Part shown: piece by piece, positions 45,377 through 55,031 of the stretch
How the letters are laid out: each line of letters starts with the position of its first letter
Numbering within the stretch: position 1 is the stretch's first letter
Source: Enterococcus hermanniensis
GTDB taxonomy: Bacteria; Bacillota; Bacilli; Lactobacillales; Enterococcaceae
Direction: 5' to 3'
Assembly: GCF_001885945.1 (NCBI RefSeq)
Contig: NZ_JXKQ01000002.1
Span: 273,815 to 337,814, forward strand
Length of the DNA stretch: 64,000 nt
The notes under the pieces: model-generated
The model's input: only the letters and a program-made list of their open reading frames with translations
What the model was told of the DNA's origin: nothing
Database searches by the model: none
Program-made: the position numbers and the translations under genes

Positions 45377-45897
45377 CTAGTTTGTTTTTTCAAATGCAAT
45401 TGGGCAAACTGCCCATATTGTTTGGTGTCGATCAATTGTAATGTCTGCTGGGTTTGTTGAGGTAAAAATAGAGGGATCCCCTCTCCTAATAGAATTGGAA
45501 CGATTTGGACCCACCATTCATCGATCATTTCTGCTTCAATAATCGGTTGTAGTAACGTTCCGCCACCAACGACCCAAATAGTTTTATTTCCAGGTAGTCC
45601 TTGAATAAATTCAATGGGATCTTGATGGATTAGCTGAATATTGTCATCTACTAAGACTGTTGAGTGACTAAAAACATAATTTTCTTTTTCAGGGTACAAT
45701 TTTTCTTGGGGCGCATCTCGTTTGACCACTTCATAGGTGCGTCGGCCCATCATCGTCAAATCGATTGCTTGATAAAATTCTTCATAAGGAACTAGTTCTC
45801 CGCCGGGTTGATGGTATAACCATTCTAAATGATCGGCTTTATCTGCTAGATAGCCATCTAAACTAATCGCTCCATAAAATACAACACGTGCTGTCAT
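45373..45897 (-). CDS. Dihydrofolate reductase / RibD C-terminal family protein
   Basis: A 174-residue protein of the RibD C-terminal (DHFR-fold) family; FYGAISLDGYLADKADHLEWL is the signature start and KTIWVVGGGTLLQPIIEAEMIDEWW the NADPH-binding block. These standalone proteins are YwjB/YyaP-like reductases of unknown substrate. The ATG at 45897 follows GGAAGGAG; a longer frame has no binding site. Confidence 0.85.
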   Translation of the reverse strand: MTARVVFYGAISLDGYLADKADHLEWLYHQPGGELVPYEEFYQAIDLTMMGRRTYEVVKRDAPQEKLYPEKENYVFSHSTVLVDDNIQLIHQDPIEFIQGLPGNKTIWVVGGGTLLQPIIEAEMIDEWWVQIVPILLGEGIPLFLPQQTQQTLQLIDTKQYGQFAQLHLKKQTS

Positions 45898-45960
45898 TTC
45901 ACTCACTCCTTCCTTTTGATTGTATCCACCCTGTTTATTAGAAGCTAGGTAATTGCTCAC

Positions 45961-45993
45961 AAAAAAGTCCTCTCAATTATGAGAAGACTTTTT
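45961..45993 (-). terminator. Terminator after the RimJ-type acetyltransferase gene
   Basis: AAAAAAGTC-TCTCA and TGAGA-GACTTTTTT arms (one mismatch) with a 4-nt loop; T-run on the - strand. Confidence 0.82.
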
Positions 45994-46017
45994 TACTTAA
46001 AATTTATTTACGTCAAA

Positions 46018-46554
46018 TCAATCCTCAGTCTTCTGACAAGCTGTTCTCTTTTTGACTTTAAAAATATAATGTGGCATCTCGATTCCGCTATACTGTTTAA
46101 CGATCCGTTGAGTAACGGTCATTCCATTACGAATAGCTACATTCATTGAAGCAAGATTTGTATCTCGAATAATCGATACCACTTCTGCTACTCGTAATAT
46201 TTCGAACGCATAATTTTTGACTGCTTGAGTTGCTTCCATCATATAACCTTTATGCCATTCGCTAGCTATTAAATGATAACCAATTTCTACATAGGTTTTG
46301 CCATCAATCGTTTGATCGGTGAGTCCACATTCACCAATTATCTTGCCGTCTGACTTTCTTTCGATTGCCCAAAGACCGTAACCTTTTTCCTGATACAACT
46401 TGAGGTTCCAAGATAACCAATTGGCAATTTTAAGGTCATCAAACCCACCTTCATAAGCATACATTACTTCATCAGATCCTAAAAAAGTTTTCAAAACAGC
46501 TTCTTCACCAACACGCCAATTTCGTAAGCGCAATCGTTTAGTTTCCAAAATCAT
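46018..46554 (-). CDS. RimJ/RimL-type GNAT acetyltransferase
   Basis: A 178-residue acetyltransferase: MILETKRLRLRNWRVGE is the canonical start, GECGLTDQTIDGKTYVEIGYHLI the core and HKGYMMEATQAVKNYAF the CoA loop. It may acetylate a protein N-terminus or a small molecule. I prefer the Met at 46554; a frame to 46611 would overlap the pepD stop. The ribosome binding site is weak at both. It follows pepD. Confidence 0.82.
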   Translation of the reverse strand: MILETKRLRLRNWRVGEEAVLKTFLGSDEVMYAYEGGFDDLKIANWLSWNLKLYQEKGYGLWAIERKSDGKIIGECGLTDQTIDGKTYVEIGYHLIASEWHKGYMMEATQAVKNYAFEILRVAEVVSIIRDTNLASMNVAIRNGMTVTQRIVKQYSGIEMPHYIFKVKKRTACQKTED

Positions 46555-46597
46555 CGACGAAACTTCTTTATTCAAAACGTTCACTTTTAGCAATTTT

Positions 46598-48007
46598 TTA
46601 TAAATTGACATCCATTTTATACGTTAGTTTTGATAAATCGATGCTGTCTTTGACTAGTTGTCCAATATACTTCATTGCTTTTTCTTGCATCACTTCAACG
46701 ATTTCATGGTTACGATTTGTCAGATAAGTGGTCAACGCTTCTCCTTGAAATTGGATTGCGTGTTGATCTGTTTCGGCGACTAGACGAATCAAATTTTCAC
46801 GACAATCTTTTACAAAGTCTTGATCAGATTCAATTAACTCACTATAATGTCCTTCGACCAACGCAGTGATCGTGCGATACATCCAATAGCCATCTTTTAA
46901 ATTCCAATCAAGAGAAGTATTGTTGAAACTTGGATCAGAATCTGTTGCATTTCCATAAAATGGAAGGTGCGGATTAAAGGCAGGGACACCTAAGCAAACC
47001 CACATAATAGTCGAAAGTTCTTCCGGTACATGATTTCGGACTTGCATGATATGAGAATCTTGTGTTCGATTCAACGCAATCGGACGATACAAATGTTTTT
47101 CACGTTCTGTTCCTTTACCATAAGGATCGTAAACTGTTTCATTATAGTGAGAGCTCAAAATATATGCGATATCTTCTAAACTGATTTTTCTGCTAGCTTT
47201 TCGTAAAAATGGTAAGTTAGAGGATACCGGATCTTGTTCGATTTCCGGATTCAAATAACGTTGGCCAAACCACACTCGAGGTGTATTATAATAACGATCT
47301 TTTTCTGTGTCTGTTCCAAAAATGTGACGGAAGTTGAAGCCTTGATGATCAGGATTTAAATGATTTTTTTCAACAAATTCTTGAATTCCTTCAGACCACA
47401 TAAAATTTTCTTGATCCGTAAAATCAATTTCTTCTTGAGCGACTTGGTTCGCAATCACAGCATAGTGATCATCAGGAATTCGTTGGGCCACCCAGTGATG
47501 TCCTGTGACGATTTCCATATACCAAACTTCATTCTTATCACTAAAAACAATACCGTTACCTTCGGGAGAACCCGATTTTCTGATGATCTCTCCTAAATAT
47601 TCTACGCCATGACGAGCAGAATCGATATACGGCAATACTGCTACAACCATTGAATCTTCTGCGATTCCGTCTTTTACTAAAGGATCAAATGCTAGAACAT
47701 GCTCATTAGCATAGACGCTCTCAGTCGCACTGATTCCGACATTCTTTTCATTAAATCCACTACCACCGAAAATACCTTCTTTTTCAACATTTACATTTGG
47801 TACCATTTGATAGCGATAGGCTTTTGCTGGATAATCAAAAGTGAAGCCATTTTTATTAGAAACATATTTCCCAGTTTGATGATCATTACTTGGAATCACT
47901 TGAATTTTTTGTGGTGTATCTGCGACAAACATATCATTGTTGCGCGCCATCATTGTTGATCCATCAGTTGAAGCCTTTTTCCCTACTAAAATCGTTGTAC
48001 ACGCCAT
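46598..48007 (-). CDS. pepD: C69-family dipeptidase PepD
   Basis: A 469-residue dipeptidase. The catalytic nucleophile is Cys3 (MACTTILVGKKASTDGSTMMARNND), in the Ntn-hydrolase fold after Met-Ala processing. GIVFSDKNEVWYMEIVTGHHWVAQRIPDD is the conserved core. Lactobacillales use it for peptide utilisation. GGAGGGAA lies before the ATG. Full length. Confidence 0.92.
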   Translation of the reverse strand: MACTTILVGKKASTDGSTMMARNNDMFVADTPQKIQVIPSNDHQTGKYVSNKNGFTFDYPAKAYRYQMVPNVNVEKEGIFGGSGFNEKNVGISATESVYANEHVLAFDPLVKDGIAEDSMVVAVLPYIDSARHGVEYLGEIIRKSGSPEGNGIVFSDKNEVWYMEIVTGHHWVAQRIPDDHYAVIANQVAQEEIDFTDQENFMWSEGIQEFVEKNHLNPDHQGFNFRHIFGTDTEKDRYYNTPRVWFGQRYLNPEIEQDPVSSNLPFLRKASRKISLEDIAYILSSHYNETVYDPYGKGTEREKHLYRPIALNRTQDSHIMQVRNHVPEELSTIMWVCLGVPAFNPHLPFYGNATDSDPSFNNTSLDWNLKDGYWMYRTITALVEGHYSELIESDQDFVKDCRENLIRLVAETDQHAIQFQGEALTTYLTNRNHEIVEVMQEKAMKYIGQLVKDSIDLSKLTYKMDVNL

Positions 48008-48085
48008 TATAATTCCCTCCCATTTTCTTCTACATATTCACTATAACGCTAACGTAAGAAAAAAACCAAAAATAACTTAAAGCGT

Positions 48086-48640
48086 TTACTTCAACTGTAA
48101 TTCTTCATAACGAAAACAATTTTTTTCATGATCATTGACGATACCGACCGCTTGTAAAAAAGCATAGATTGTTGTACTTCCTACAAATTTAAAACCACGT
48201 TTTTTTAAATCTTTCGCAATCCTATCTGAAAGTTCTGTCGTCGCCGGGACTTCACGTTGGCCATCGATCACTCGATGATTGGTAAATCCCCATAAGTAAT
48301 CAGAAAAACTCATCTCAGTTGCTTGCATCTCTAAGATTTTTTGTGCATTATGGATGGCTGCTTCAATTTTTCGCCGATTACGGATCACGCCAGCGTTTTG
48401 CATCAATTCTTCCACCTTTACTTCATCAAATTTTGCGACCTTCTCGATTTCAAAATTTTCATACGCTTGATCAAAACTTTCTGATTTATTTAAAATCGTT
48501 TGCCAACTCAATCCCGCTTGATTCATATCTAAAACAAATTTACGGAAAAGTCGTTGATCATCATATTCAGGAACACCCCAAATAGTATCATGATAAATCT
48601 GCATATTTTCATTACTTCCAGCCCAATTACAACGTTCCAT
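48086..48640 (-). CDS. tag: DNA-3-methyladenine glycosylase I
   Basis: A 184-residue Tag glycosylase, which excises 3-methyladenine. RCNWAGSNENMQIYHDTIWGVPEYDD and DMNQAGLSWQTILNK match the family; zinc-binding residues lie in CNWA and in the C-terminal NDHEKNCF. A GGGGAG precedes the ATG. Single gene. Confidence 0.94.
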   Translation of the reverse strand: MERCNWAGSNENMQIYHDTIWGVPEYDDQRLFRKFVLDMNQAGLSWQTILNKSESFDQAYENFEIEKVAKFDEVKVEELMQNAGVIRNRRKIEAAIHNAQKILEMQATEMSFSDYLWGFTNHRVIDGQREVPATTELSDRIAKDLKKRGFKFVGSTTIYAFLQAVGIVNDHEKNCFRYEELQLK

Positions 48641-48721
48641 TGTTCTCCCCCTTTTTATTATAAACGAACATACGCTCCCCTTTCAGTATAGCAGAACTCG
48701 TTTTTTACACAATAAAAAAGC

Positions 48722-48752
48722 TGAGGCACAAGTAGAAAAACCTTTTGCCTCA
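48722..48752 (-). terminator. Terminator of ylxM-ffh
   Basis: TGAGGCA/TGCCTCA 7-bp stem with a 17-nt loop followed by TTTTTTAT on the - strand. Confidence 0.75.
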
Positions 48753-48763
48753 ACCCTGATTGA

Positions 48764-50179
48764 TTATTTACGTTTCTTTTTCTTCTTCTTATTTTTCTTG
48801 ACCATCCGGTTCATAGCCATCTTGCCCATTTTACCTTTGATTCCTGAACCAAACATTTGGTCCATTCCGGCAGGCATACTGCCTTTACTCATTTGTTGCA
48901 TCATTTTGCGTGATTCTTTAAATTGTTTAATCATGCGGTTGACTTCAACGACTGAATTTCCGGATCCGGCAGCGATCCGACGACGGCGACTAGGATTTAA
49001 TAAATCGGGATCTTCTCTTTCCGCCGGAGTCATAGAATAAACCATCGCTTTTTTACGTTCGACATCTTTTGGATCTACTTTGATGTTTTCAATTCCAGGC
49101 ATTTGACTCATTCCAGGAATCATTTTCAATAGATCTTCGATTGGTCCCATGCCCATAACTTGATCTAATTGTTCAATGAAATCATTAAAGTCAAAACTAT
49201 TTTCCTTCATCTTACGAGCTAATTCTTCCGCTTTTTTCTCATCGTAATCCACTTGAGCTTTTTCAATCAGCGTTAGCATATCACCCATACCTAAGATTCG
49301 ACTAGACATCCGATCTGGATGGAAGACTTCAAGGTCAGTTAATTTTTCACCAGAACCAATGAACTTGATTGGAGCCCCAGTAACGGCACGGATCGATAGC
49401 GCAGCCCCACCACGAGTATCACCATCAAGTTTTGTAATCACAACCCCAGTTATACCTAGTTGTTCGTTAAAACTTTCAGCAACGTTTACGGCATCTTGCC
49501 CCGTCATCGCATCGACAACCAATAGGATTTCATTTGGTTGTGCAATTTCTTTGATTTGTTTTAATTCATCCATTAATGTCTCATCGATATGTAGACGCCC
49601 TGCCGTATCAATCAAAACATAATCATTTTTATTTTCGCGCGCTTGTTTCATCCCTTGGCGAACGATTTCGACTGGACTTACTTCTGTTCCCATATCGAAA
49701 ACAGGCACGTTTAATTGTTGGCCTAATACTTTTAATTGGTCGATCGCTGCTGGACGATAGATATCGCCTGCGATCATCAATGGGCGGGCTTTTTCATTTT
49801 TGATCAGTGAATTAGCTAATTTCCCAGCAAAGGTTGTTTTACCTGCCCCTTGCAGACCAACCATCATGATCACGGTCGGAATCTTCGGTGATTTTTCAAT
49901 ACCGACTGCTTCTGAACCTAAAGTTTTCGTCAATTCCTCGTCAACGATTTTTACGATTTGTTGAGCGGGCGAAAGACTTTCTAGTACTTCTACGCCAAGT
50001 GCACGCGTCCGGACTTCTTTGGTAAATTGTTTTACAACTTGTAAATTAACATCGGCTTCTAATAACGCCAGACGGATCTCGCGCATCATTTCGGTAACAT
50101 CAGCTTCTGTTACTTTTCCTTTTTTTCGTAATTTCCCCATCGCAGACTGTAAACGCTGCGTTAAACTTTCAAATGCCAT
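48764..50179 (-). CDS. ffh: Signal recognition particle protein Ffh
   Basis: A 471-residue SRP54 GTPase. The N domain is followed by the G domain (MMVGLQGAGKTTFAGKLA, DTAGRLHID, TKLDGDTRGGAAL) and a Met-rich M domain with the SGNSVVEVNRMIKQF RNA-binding motif. It ends in a Lys-rich tail (KKNKKKKKKRK). Together with 4.5S RNA it targets membrane proteins. Follows ylxM by 81 bp. Confidence 0.98.
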   Translation of the reverse strand: MAFESLTQRLQSAMGKLRKKGKVTEADVTEMMREIRLALLEADVNLQVVKQFTKEVRTRALGVEVLESLSPAQQIVKIVDEELTKTLGSEAVGIEKSPKIPTVIMMVGLQGAGKTTFAGKLANSLIKNEKARPLMIAGDIYRPAAIDQLKVLGQQLNVPVFDMGTEVSPVEIVRQGMKQARENKNDYVLIDTAGRLHIDETLMDELKQIKEIAQPNEILLVVDAMTGQDAVNVAESFNEQLGITGVVITKLDGDTRGGAALSIRAVTGAPIKFIGSGEKLTDLEVFHPDRMSSRILGMGDMLTLIEKAQVDYDEKKAEELARKMKENSFDFNDFIEQLDQVMGMGPIEDLLKMIPGMSQMPGIENIKVDPKDVERKKAMVYSMTPAEREDPDLLNPSRRRRIAAGSGNSVVEVNRMIKQFKESRKMMQQMSKGSMPAGMDQMFGSGIKGKMGKMAMNRMVKKNKKKKKKRK

Positions 50180-50260
50180 TGTTGATTACTTTCCTTTCTG
50201 TAAATGAGTCTAGTTTCCACTCAAATAAATGTTATTTTTGATCAAAGTAATGATCGTTTA

Positions 50261-50599
50261 CTATTCATCTAAATCTTGCAGATTAGTGATTGCTGCAGCT
50301 AAAACTTCATCTTTGGGATAATGCTCTGTCACATAGAGTGCTAGCTTATCCAATTGTTCTTCACGAACAATATAATCTGAAAACATATGTAGTTTGCGTT
50401 CATAATCTTCTAAGATTTTTTCAGTTCTTTTAATATTATCATAAACTGCCTGACGACTCACTTGATATTCTTCAGCGATCTCACCAAGTGAAAAATCATC
50501 TGCGTAATACAGTTCCATATAATTCATTTGTTTTTCAGTTAATAGCGTTGCGTAGAATTCAAACAATGCATTCATTCGGTTCGTCTTTTCGAGTTCCAC
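50261..50599 (-). CDS. ylxM: YlxM/p13-like HTH protein, partner of Ffh
   Basis: A 112-residue helix-turn-helix protein ([45 protein letters not shown]), co-conserved with ffh. It binds SRP components in streptococci. The start is GTG at 50599: GAGGA lies 7 bases upstream and the G of GTG is the last base of the upstream TAG stop (TAGTG). A longer frame to 50623 overlaps the previous gene by 25 bases and has no family homology. Confidence 0.92.
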   Translation of the reverse strand: MELEKTNRMNALFEFYATLLTEKQMNYMELYYADDFSLGEIAEEYQVSRQAVYDNIKRTEKILEDYERKLHMFSDYIVREEQLDKLALYVTEHYPKDEVLAAAITNLQDLDE

Positions 50600-51060
50600 T
50601 ACGTCATCCTCATTTCTTGCCAATTTTCTTCAGAGTATATGGCTATCCCTTTTTGCATAAAATAAGCGGTGGCTACTCCGACACCGTTGATCCGATTGCC
50701 AGAAAAACTACCATCGTAGATCCGATTGCTACCACAAGACGGGCTTTTTTCTTTCAAAATCAATTCGGTCACTTGTAAGCGTTGAAGCTGTTCAAAAGCT
50801 AAAATCGCTCCTTCTTTAAATGCTTCCGTCACGTCGTTGCCTTTTTTATCGATCACTTTTGCGCTATCATTCCAAACGTCAAAGCCATCTCCGCCTTGGA
50901 TCTCTGCAGGTGTTCTTGGTGTAGGCAACCCCCCGAGCACTTCTGGACAGACAACGATTGCTTGATTTGTTTTCACCCATTCTTTTAATAATAGGATTTC
51001 ATTTGATTGGCCATCGTATCGACAGGCGATTCCACCTAAGCAAGCACTGATTCCTAGCAT
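50599..51060 (-). CDS. DUF523 family protein
   Basis: A 153-residue DUF523 protein: [17 protein letters not shown] and [20 protein letters not shown] contain the conserved Cys residues. Function not known. The ATG at 51060 follows GGAG; an ATG at 51078 lacks spacing. Its stop overlaps the ylxM start by one base, which implies translational coupling. It is divergent from the PhoP-like regulator gene. Confidence 0.88.
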   Translation of the reverse strand: MLGISACLGGIACRYDGQSNEILLLKEWVKTNQAIVVCPEVLGGLPTPRTPAEIQGGDGFDVWNDSAKVIDKKGNDVTEAFKEGAILAFEQLQRLQVTELILKEKSPSCGSNRIYDGSFSGNRINGVGVATAYFMQKGIAIYSEENWQEMRMT

Positions 51061-51218
51061 TGTTTCTTCTCCCATCATTTAATAGAAAATAGGTGACAAA
51101 ACTGCTTTCACATTATACCATTTATTCATGTATGGAAATAGTCCTTCCTAAATCTTCTTTAAAAAAAGAAAAACGCTACAAACTAGGATATTTTTTTACA
51201 TCAGGAGAGGAGATACTT

Positions 51219-51914
51219 ATGAAACACGTGTTAGTTGTAGACGATGAACCTTCGATCGTAAAGTTGCTGAGCTTTAATTTAGAAAAAGAAGGGTACGCAG
51301 TATCGACTGCAGACGATGGCCAAGTTGGGTATGAATTGGCCTTGAATGAAAAATTTGATTTTATTATTTTAGATGTCATGTTGCCATCGATGGATGGTTT
51401 AGAAATCGCGCGGAAATTGAGACAAGAAAAAATCGATACGCCGATTTTAATGTTGACTGCAAAGGATGACGCGATTGATCGGATCTTAGGTTTAGAAATC
51501 GGAGCAGACGACTATTTGACTAAACCTTTTTCGCCACGCGAAGTATTGGCGCGAATGAAAGCTATTTTTCGACGTGTTGAACCACGCCAAGAAGCTGTGT
51601 CTCATGAATTTTTAACTACTGGAGAGATAACGGCAGATTTGTCAAACTATCAAGTAACCGTTCGTGATAAAAAAATTGAATTAACACCTAAAGAATTTGA
51701 ATTACTGGTTTATTTCATGAAACGAAAAGAACGTGTGATTGATCGTGACACACTATTAGATCGGATTTGGCACTATGACTTTTCTGGTCAGAGCCGAATC
51801 GTCGATGTCCACGTCTCTCATTTACGTGAAAAAATAGAACTTGATCCAAAACATCCCCAATATTTACAAACGGTCCGTGGTTTTGGTTATAAATTCCAGG
51901 TACCAACTCGATGA
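51219..51914 (+). CDS. phoP: PhoP-like OmpR-family response regulator
   Basis: A 231-residue regulator. Receiver residues Asp8-Asp9-Glu10, Asp52 (IILDVMLPSMDG) and the TAKDDAIDRILGLEIGADDYLTKPF block with Lys, then the winged helix (LTPKEFELLVYFMKRKER ... RIVDVHVSHLREKIE). GAGGAG precedes the ATG at 51219; the frame before it has no binding site. It overlaps the kinase by 4 bp. Pho assignment rests on the nearby pstS with Pho boxes and on the kinase architecture; VicR-type function is possible. Confidence 0.82.
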   Translation: MKHVLVVDDEPSIVKLLSFNLEKEGYAVSTADDGQVGYELALNEKFDFIILDVMLPSMDGLEIARKLRQEKIDTPILMLTAKDDAIDRILGLEIGADDYLTKPFSPREVLARMKAIFRRVEPRQEAVSHEFLTTGEITADLSNYQVTVRDKKIELTPKEFELLVYFMKRKERVIDRDTLLDRIWHYDFSGQSRIVDVHVSHLREKIELDPKHPQYLQTVRGFGYKFQVPTR

Positions 51915-53647
51915 AACGCAAACACTTAGATTATCTCATCCCGTTTCTTTTAGTTTGTCTCCTTTTTTTTGGTAGTTGGAAATTGGCCAATCATTTTTAT
52001 AATAAAGAATTACTTGAACAACAAGAAGAATTTTTGACCAGTAATGGTGAATTGATGATTCATCGATTGGATCTCGAAGCATTAAATTCGCGTTCCAATC
52101 AAGCGGCTATCGAACATTTTGCTCAAGAAGCTCATGATCGAATCACACTAATGGATTCTAAAGCCAAAATTATCTTTGATAGTACGGATCCTGATTTAAC
52201 CGGTAGTCGTGAAGATCGACCTGAAGTAAAAACGGTCTTGAATAGTGCTAGCGTTGGTGCCTCTGTCCGTTACAGTTCGACTTTGAATACTGAGTTGCTT
52301 TATACCGCTCAGCCAATTCGTTCCAATGACAAAATCATAGGGATTTTACGGGTCGCAAAAAGAACCTCAGCATTTCAGCCCAAGACGAGAAACTTTCAAC
52401 GAACAATTTTTATTATTTTACTTTTCTTTTATACATTTATTTACTTGATCATTTGTTATTTGACTTATCAACGAAATCGACCGATCCAAGCCGTTTTACC
52501 CGTGTTGCAACGGATGCTCAAGGCGCCTGAAAAAAGCAATTACGTCATGCAACACTCTTCCCAATGGAAAGAGCTCTATATCACGGTCAACCAAATCAGT
52601 GAACAATTGAATGAAACTTATGCCGCTTACACATCAACGGAAGAACAATTCTCTACGTTGTTCCATGAATTGACGATTGGCGTCTTTATCATTGATACCG
52701 AAGGGCGCTTCAGTATGGTCAATCCAGCAATGGAAGAATTGTTACAAATTGGTGGTGCCAAAGATCATTATTATTGGCAAGTCATCGCTGATAACCGCTT
52801 TATTCAATTAATCCAACAAATTTTAGTCGATAAAGGACAAGTCCATCGAGAAATTTCTACAAAATTGCCCACTTCGATGAATTTAGATATTCGTTTACGT
52901 TATATCGAAAACGAACTCCGTGGTGATCAAATCATGGGAACGGTCTATGACCTGACACACGTTCGACGCTTAGAAAAAATCCAACGTGATTTTGTTGGCA
53001 ATGTTTCTCATGAATTGAAAACCCCTGTTACTTCTTTACTAGGCTTTACCGAAACCTTATTAGATGGGGCGAAAGAAGATCCTGAATTGACTACAGAATT
53101 TTTGACGATCATGGAAAATGATGCCAAACGATTACAGCGATTGATCCAAGACATTATCGAACTTTCAAAAGATAGCGATGATTTGGCAGAAGATCGTCAA
53201 ACGATCGAAATCGATACGTTTTTACAACAACAAATCGATCTATACCAGCATATTTTGAAGAAAAAAGATATTACGGTTACTATTGACGGGCCATCCGGTG
53301 GTTTCTATCAAACACGTTTGACCTTTTTCCAACCAATTGTCAAAAATCTATTAGAAAATGCGATCCAATATTCACCCGAAAACAGTCAGATTGAAATAAG
53401 TTATACCTTGAGTGATAAACTAGAAATCATTGTGACCGACCATGGGATTGGGATGTCTAAAGAAGATCAAAAACGAATTTTTGAACGGTTTTATCGTGTC
53501 GATAAAGCTCGTAGCCGTCATTCTGGAGGTACTGGTCTAGGGTTGGCGATTGTTAAAGAATATAGCGAAATCCTCGGCGGATCAGTGCGCGTGGAAAGTC
53601 ATCCAAAATTAGGCTCTGCCTTTACAATAATCTTACCCAATAAATAA
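51911..53647 (+). CDS. phoR: PhoR-like sensor histidine kinase with PAS domain
   Basis: A 578-residue kinase. Two membrane helices (about residues 8-26 and 160-182) enclose an extracytoplasmic sensor domain, then HAMP-like linker, PAS (FHELTIGVFIIDTEGRFSMVNPAMEELLQI), HisKA with GNVSHELKTPVTSLLG (His), and ATPase motifs NLLENAIQYSPENS, DHGIGMS and GGTGLGLAIVKEYSEIL. The double-membrane, sensor, PAS and HK order is that of PhoR/WalK. Overlaps phoP by ATGA. Its strand neighbour pstS is convergent. Confidence 0.86.
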   Translation: MKRKHLDYLIPFLLVCLLFFGSWKLANHFYNKELLEQQEEFLTSNGELMIHRLDLEALNSRSNQAAIEHFAQEAHDRITLMDSKAKIIFDSTDPDLTGSREDRPEVKTVLNSASVGASVRYSSTLNTELLYTAQPIRSNDKIIGILRVAKRTSAFQPKTRNFQRTIFIILLFFYTFIYLIICYLTYQRNRPIQAVLPVLQRMLKAPEKSNYVMQHSSQWKELYITVNQISEQLNETYAAYTSTEEQFSTLFHELTIGVFIIDTEGRFSMVNPAMEELLQIGGAKDHYYWQVIADNRFIQLIQQILVDKGQVHREISTKLPTSMNLDIRLRYIENELRGDQIMGTVYDLTHVRRLEKIQRDFVGNVSHELKTPVTSLLGFTETLLDGAKEDPELTTEFLTIMENDAKRLQRLIQDIIELSKDSDDLAEDRQTIEIDTFLQQQIDLYQHILKKKDITVTIDGPSGGFYQTRLTFFQPIVKNLLENAIQYSPENSQIEISYTLSDKLEIIVTDHGIGMSKEDQKRIFERFYRVDKARSRHSGGTGLGLAIVKEYSEILGGSVRVESHPKLGSAFTIILPNK

Positions 53648-53679
53648 AAAAGGCGCACGGAAATTCCGTGCGCCTTTTT
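53646..53679. terminator. Bidirectional terminator, phoR / pstS
   Basis: AAAAAGGCGCACGGAA and TTCCGTGCGCCTTTTT form a stem of about 15 bp; both sides end in T-runs. Confidence 0.9.
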
Positions 53680-53723
53680 GTTGGATCAAAACTTTGGGGA
53701 AGCTTTTCACTCCGAAATAACAA

Positions 53724-54596
53724 TTATTTGATCGTACCATCAGCAGAGCGTTCCACTTTCATTGAAGTGATCGGTAAGTAGCCCAACTCTTTGACTGGCC
53801 CCGATTGCACCGCATCGCTTGTCATGTATTTAAGAAAAGCGGCTAAAGCTTTATCTGGTTTTCCATTTGTATACATGTGTTCGTAAGACCAGATCGTCCA
53901 TTTATTGTTTGTGATATTTTCATTGGTTGCTTTTACCCCGTCTAACTCCAATGCTTGCAAACTATCATCGACATAAGACAATGCTAAGTAGCTGATTGCA
54001 CCAGGTGTTTGCGCTACAATTTTTTTCACCGTCCCTGATGAATCTTGTTCTTGTGACTGAATAGGCTCTTTCCCATTTAATGCCCATTTTTCAAACGTAG
54101 CTCGCGTACCACTGCCAGCAGCTCGATTGACAACTTGAATAGCTTCATCTTTTCCGCCAACATCTTTCCAGTTTTTGATTTCGCCGGTAAAAATGCTGAT
54201 CAATTGTTCTTTCGTAATGTTTTTAACGCCAACATCTTTATTTACTACTGGTACAAAGCCGACAACTGCTACTTTGTGGTCTACTAATTTGCTAGCATCG
54301 ACGCCTTCTTTTTCTTCTGCAAAGACATCTGAATTGCCTATTTCAACCGAACCGCTCTCGACTTGACTCAAGCCCGTGCCACTACCCCCACCTTGAACAG
54401 AAATTTGAATATTGGGATGGTCTTGGGTGTAACTTTCTTGTGCCGCATCCACTAGCGGTTGTAACGCAGTTGAACCTACGGCAGTTATTTTTGCTGTATC
54501 TTCTTTTGCAGAACTAGACGTTGCTGCATTATTTCCATTGCCACAACCAGCTAATAAAATCCCTGAAAATGCTAAAGCCAAAATAATTTTTTTCAT
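53724..54596 (-). CDS. pstS: Phosphate-binding lipoprotein PstS
   Basis: A 290-residue solute-binding protein of the Pst phosphate transporter. Signal peptide [20 protein letters not shown] has lipobox [47 protein letters not shown] and [19 protein letters not shown] are the phosphate-binding loops. The transporter genes pstC, pstA, pstB and phoU are not in the window; the gene stands alone. ATG at 54596 with GAGGAG upstream. Its promoter has five PhoP-type repeats. Confidence 0.95.
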   Translation of the reverse strand: MKKIILALAFSGILLAGCGNGNNAATSSSAKEDTAKITAVGSTALQPLVDAAQESYTQDHPNIQISVQGGGSGTGLSQVESGSVEIGNSDVFAEEKEGVDASKLVDHKVAVVGFVPVVNKDVGVKNITKEQLISIFTGEIKNWKDVGGKDEAIQVVNRAAGSGTRATFEKWALNGKEPIQSQEQDSSGTVKKIVAQTPGAISYLALSYVDDSLQALELDGVKATNENITNNKWTIWSYEHMYTNGKPDKALAAFLKYMTSDAVQSGPVKELGYLPITSMKVERSADGTIK

Positions 54597-54649
54597 GTAG
54601 TACACTCCTCATACCTTTTCTTTAGTACATAGTTACTTTAACAGTCCAA

Positions 54650-54715
54650 CGTAAATATCTGATTGATACGATGTAAATGATCCGTTAAGAACTGTAAATA
54701 TTTAGTAAAGGTAAA
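54650..54715 (-). promoter_or_regulatory. Pho box upstream of pstS
   Basis: On the - strand TTTACx-type hexamers recur at 54710 (TTTACC), 54704 (TTTACT), 54693 (TTTACA), 54683 (TTAACG), 54672 (TTTACA) and 54650 (TTTACG). Apart from the extra copy at 54710, spacing is 10-11 bp, or 22 bp, with one missing copy at 54661. This is the direct-repeat pattern of PhoP sites in Firmicutes (TTWACA, 11-bp period). Confidence 0.72.
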
Positions 54716-54787
54716 TTGCTTACTTTTTATTAGTTTAGGTGTATAATACGTTTGTAATAAAAATTAAGTATGAGAGAAGCGAGTATT

Positions 54788-54988
54788 ATGTTAGTTATTA
54801 CGTATGAATTAAATGATGCAGAAAAAGAAAAAACTTATAACAGCCCTAGTGATTTTGTAGCAGCACAATTCAAAGAAGTCCCTGATCTACCTGATTACTA
54901 TCATGTAATCAAAGCAACTGTCGATGGCAAAGAACTTTCTTTAGATGATAAAACAATCAGTGGATTATTCAATTACTTAAACAAATAA
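54788..54988 (+). CDS. DUF4649-type small protein
   Basis: A 66-residue acidic, Asp/Glu/Lys-rich protein, MLVITYELNDAEKEKTYN..., with DYYHVIKATVDGKEL near the middle, resembling the DUF4649 family of streptococci and enterococci. Function unknown. A -10-like TATAAT lies at 54742. It is divergent from pstS but outside the Pho-box orientation. Confidence 0.7.
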   Translation: MLVITYELNDAEKEKTYNSPSDFVAAQFKEVPDLPDYYHVIKATVDGKELSLDDKTISGLFNYLNK

Positions 54989-54990
54989 AC

Positions 54991-55026
54991 AAAAACGATC
55001 AAATCACTCATGATTTGATCGTTTTT
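54991..55026. terminator. Bidirectional terminator
   Basis: AAAAACGATCAAATCA pairs fully with TGATTTGATCGTTTTT over a 4-nt loop, between convergent genes. Confidence 0.93.
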
Positions 55027-55031
55027 TTCTT

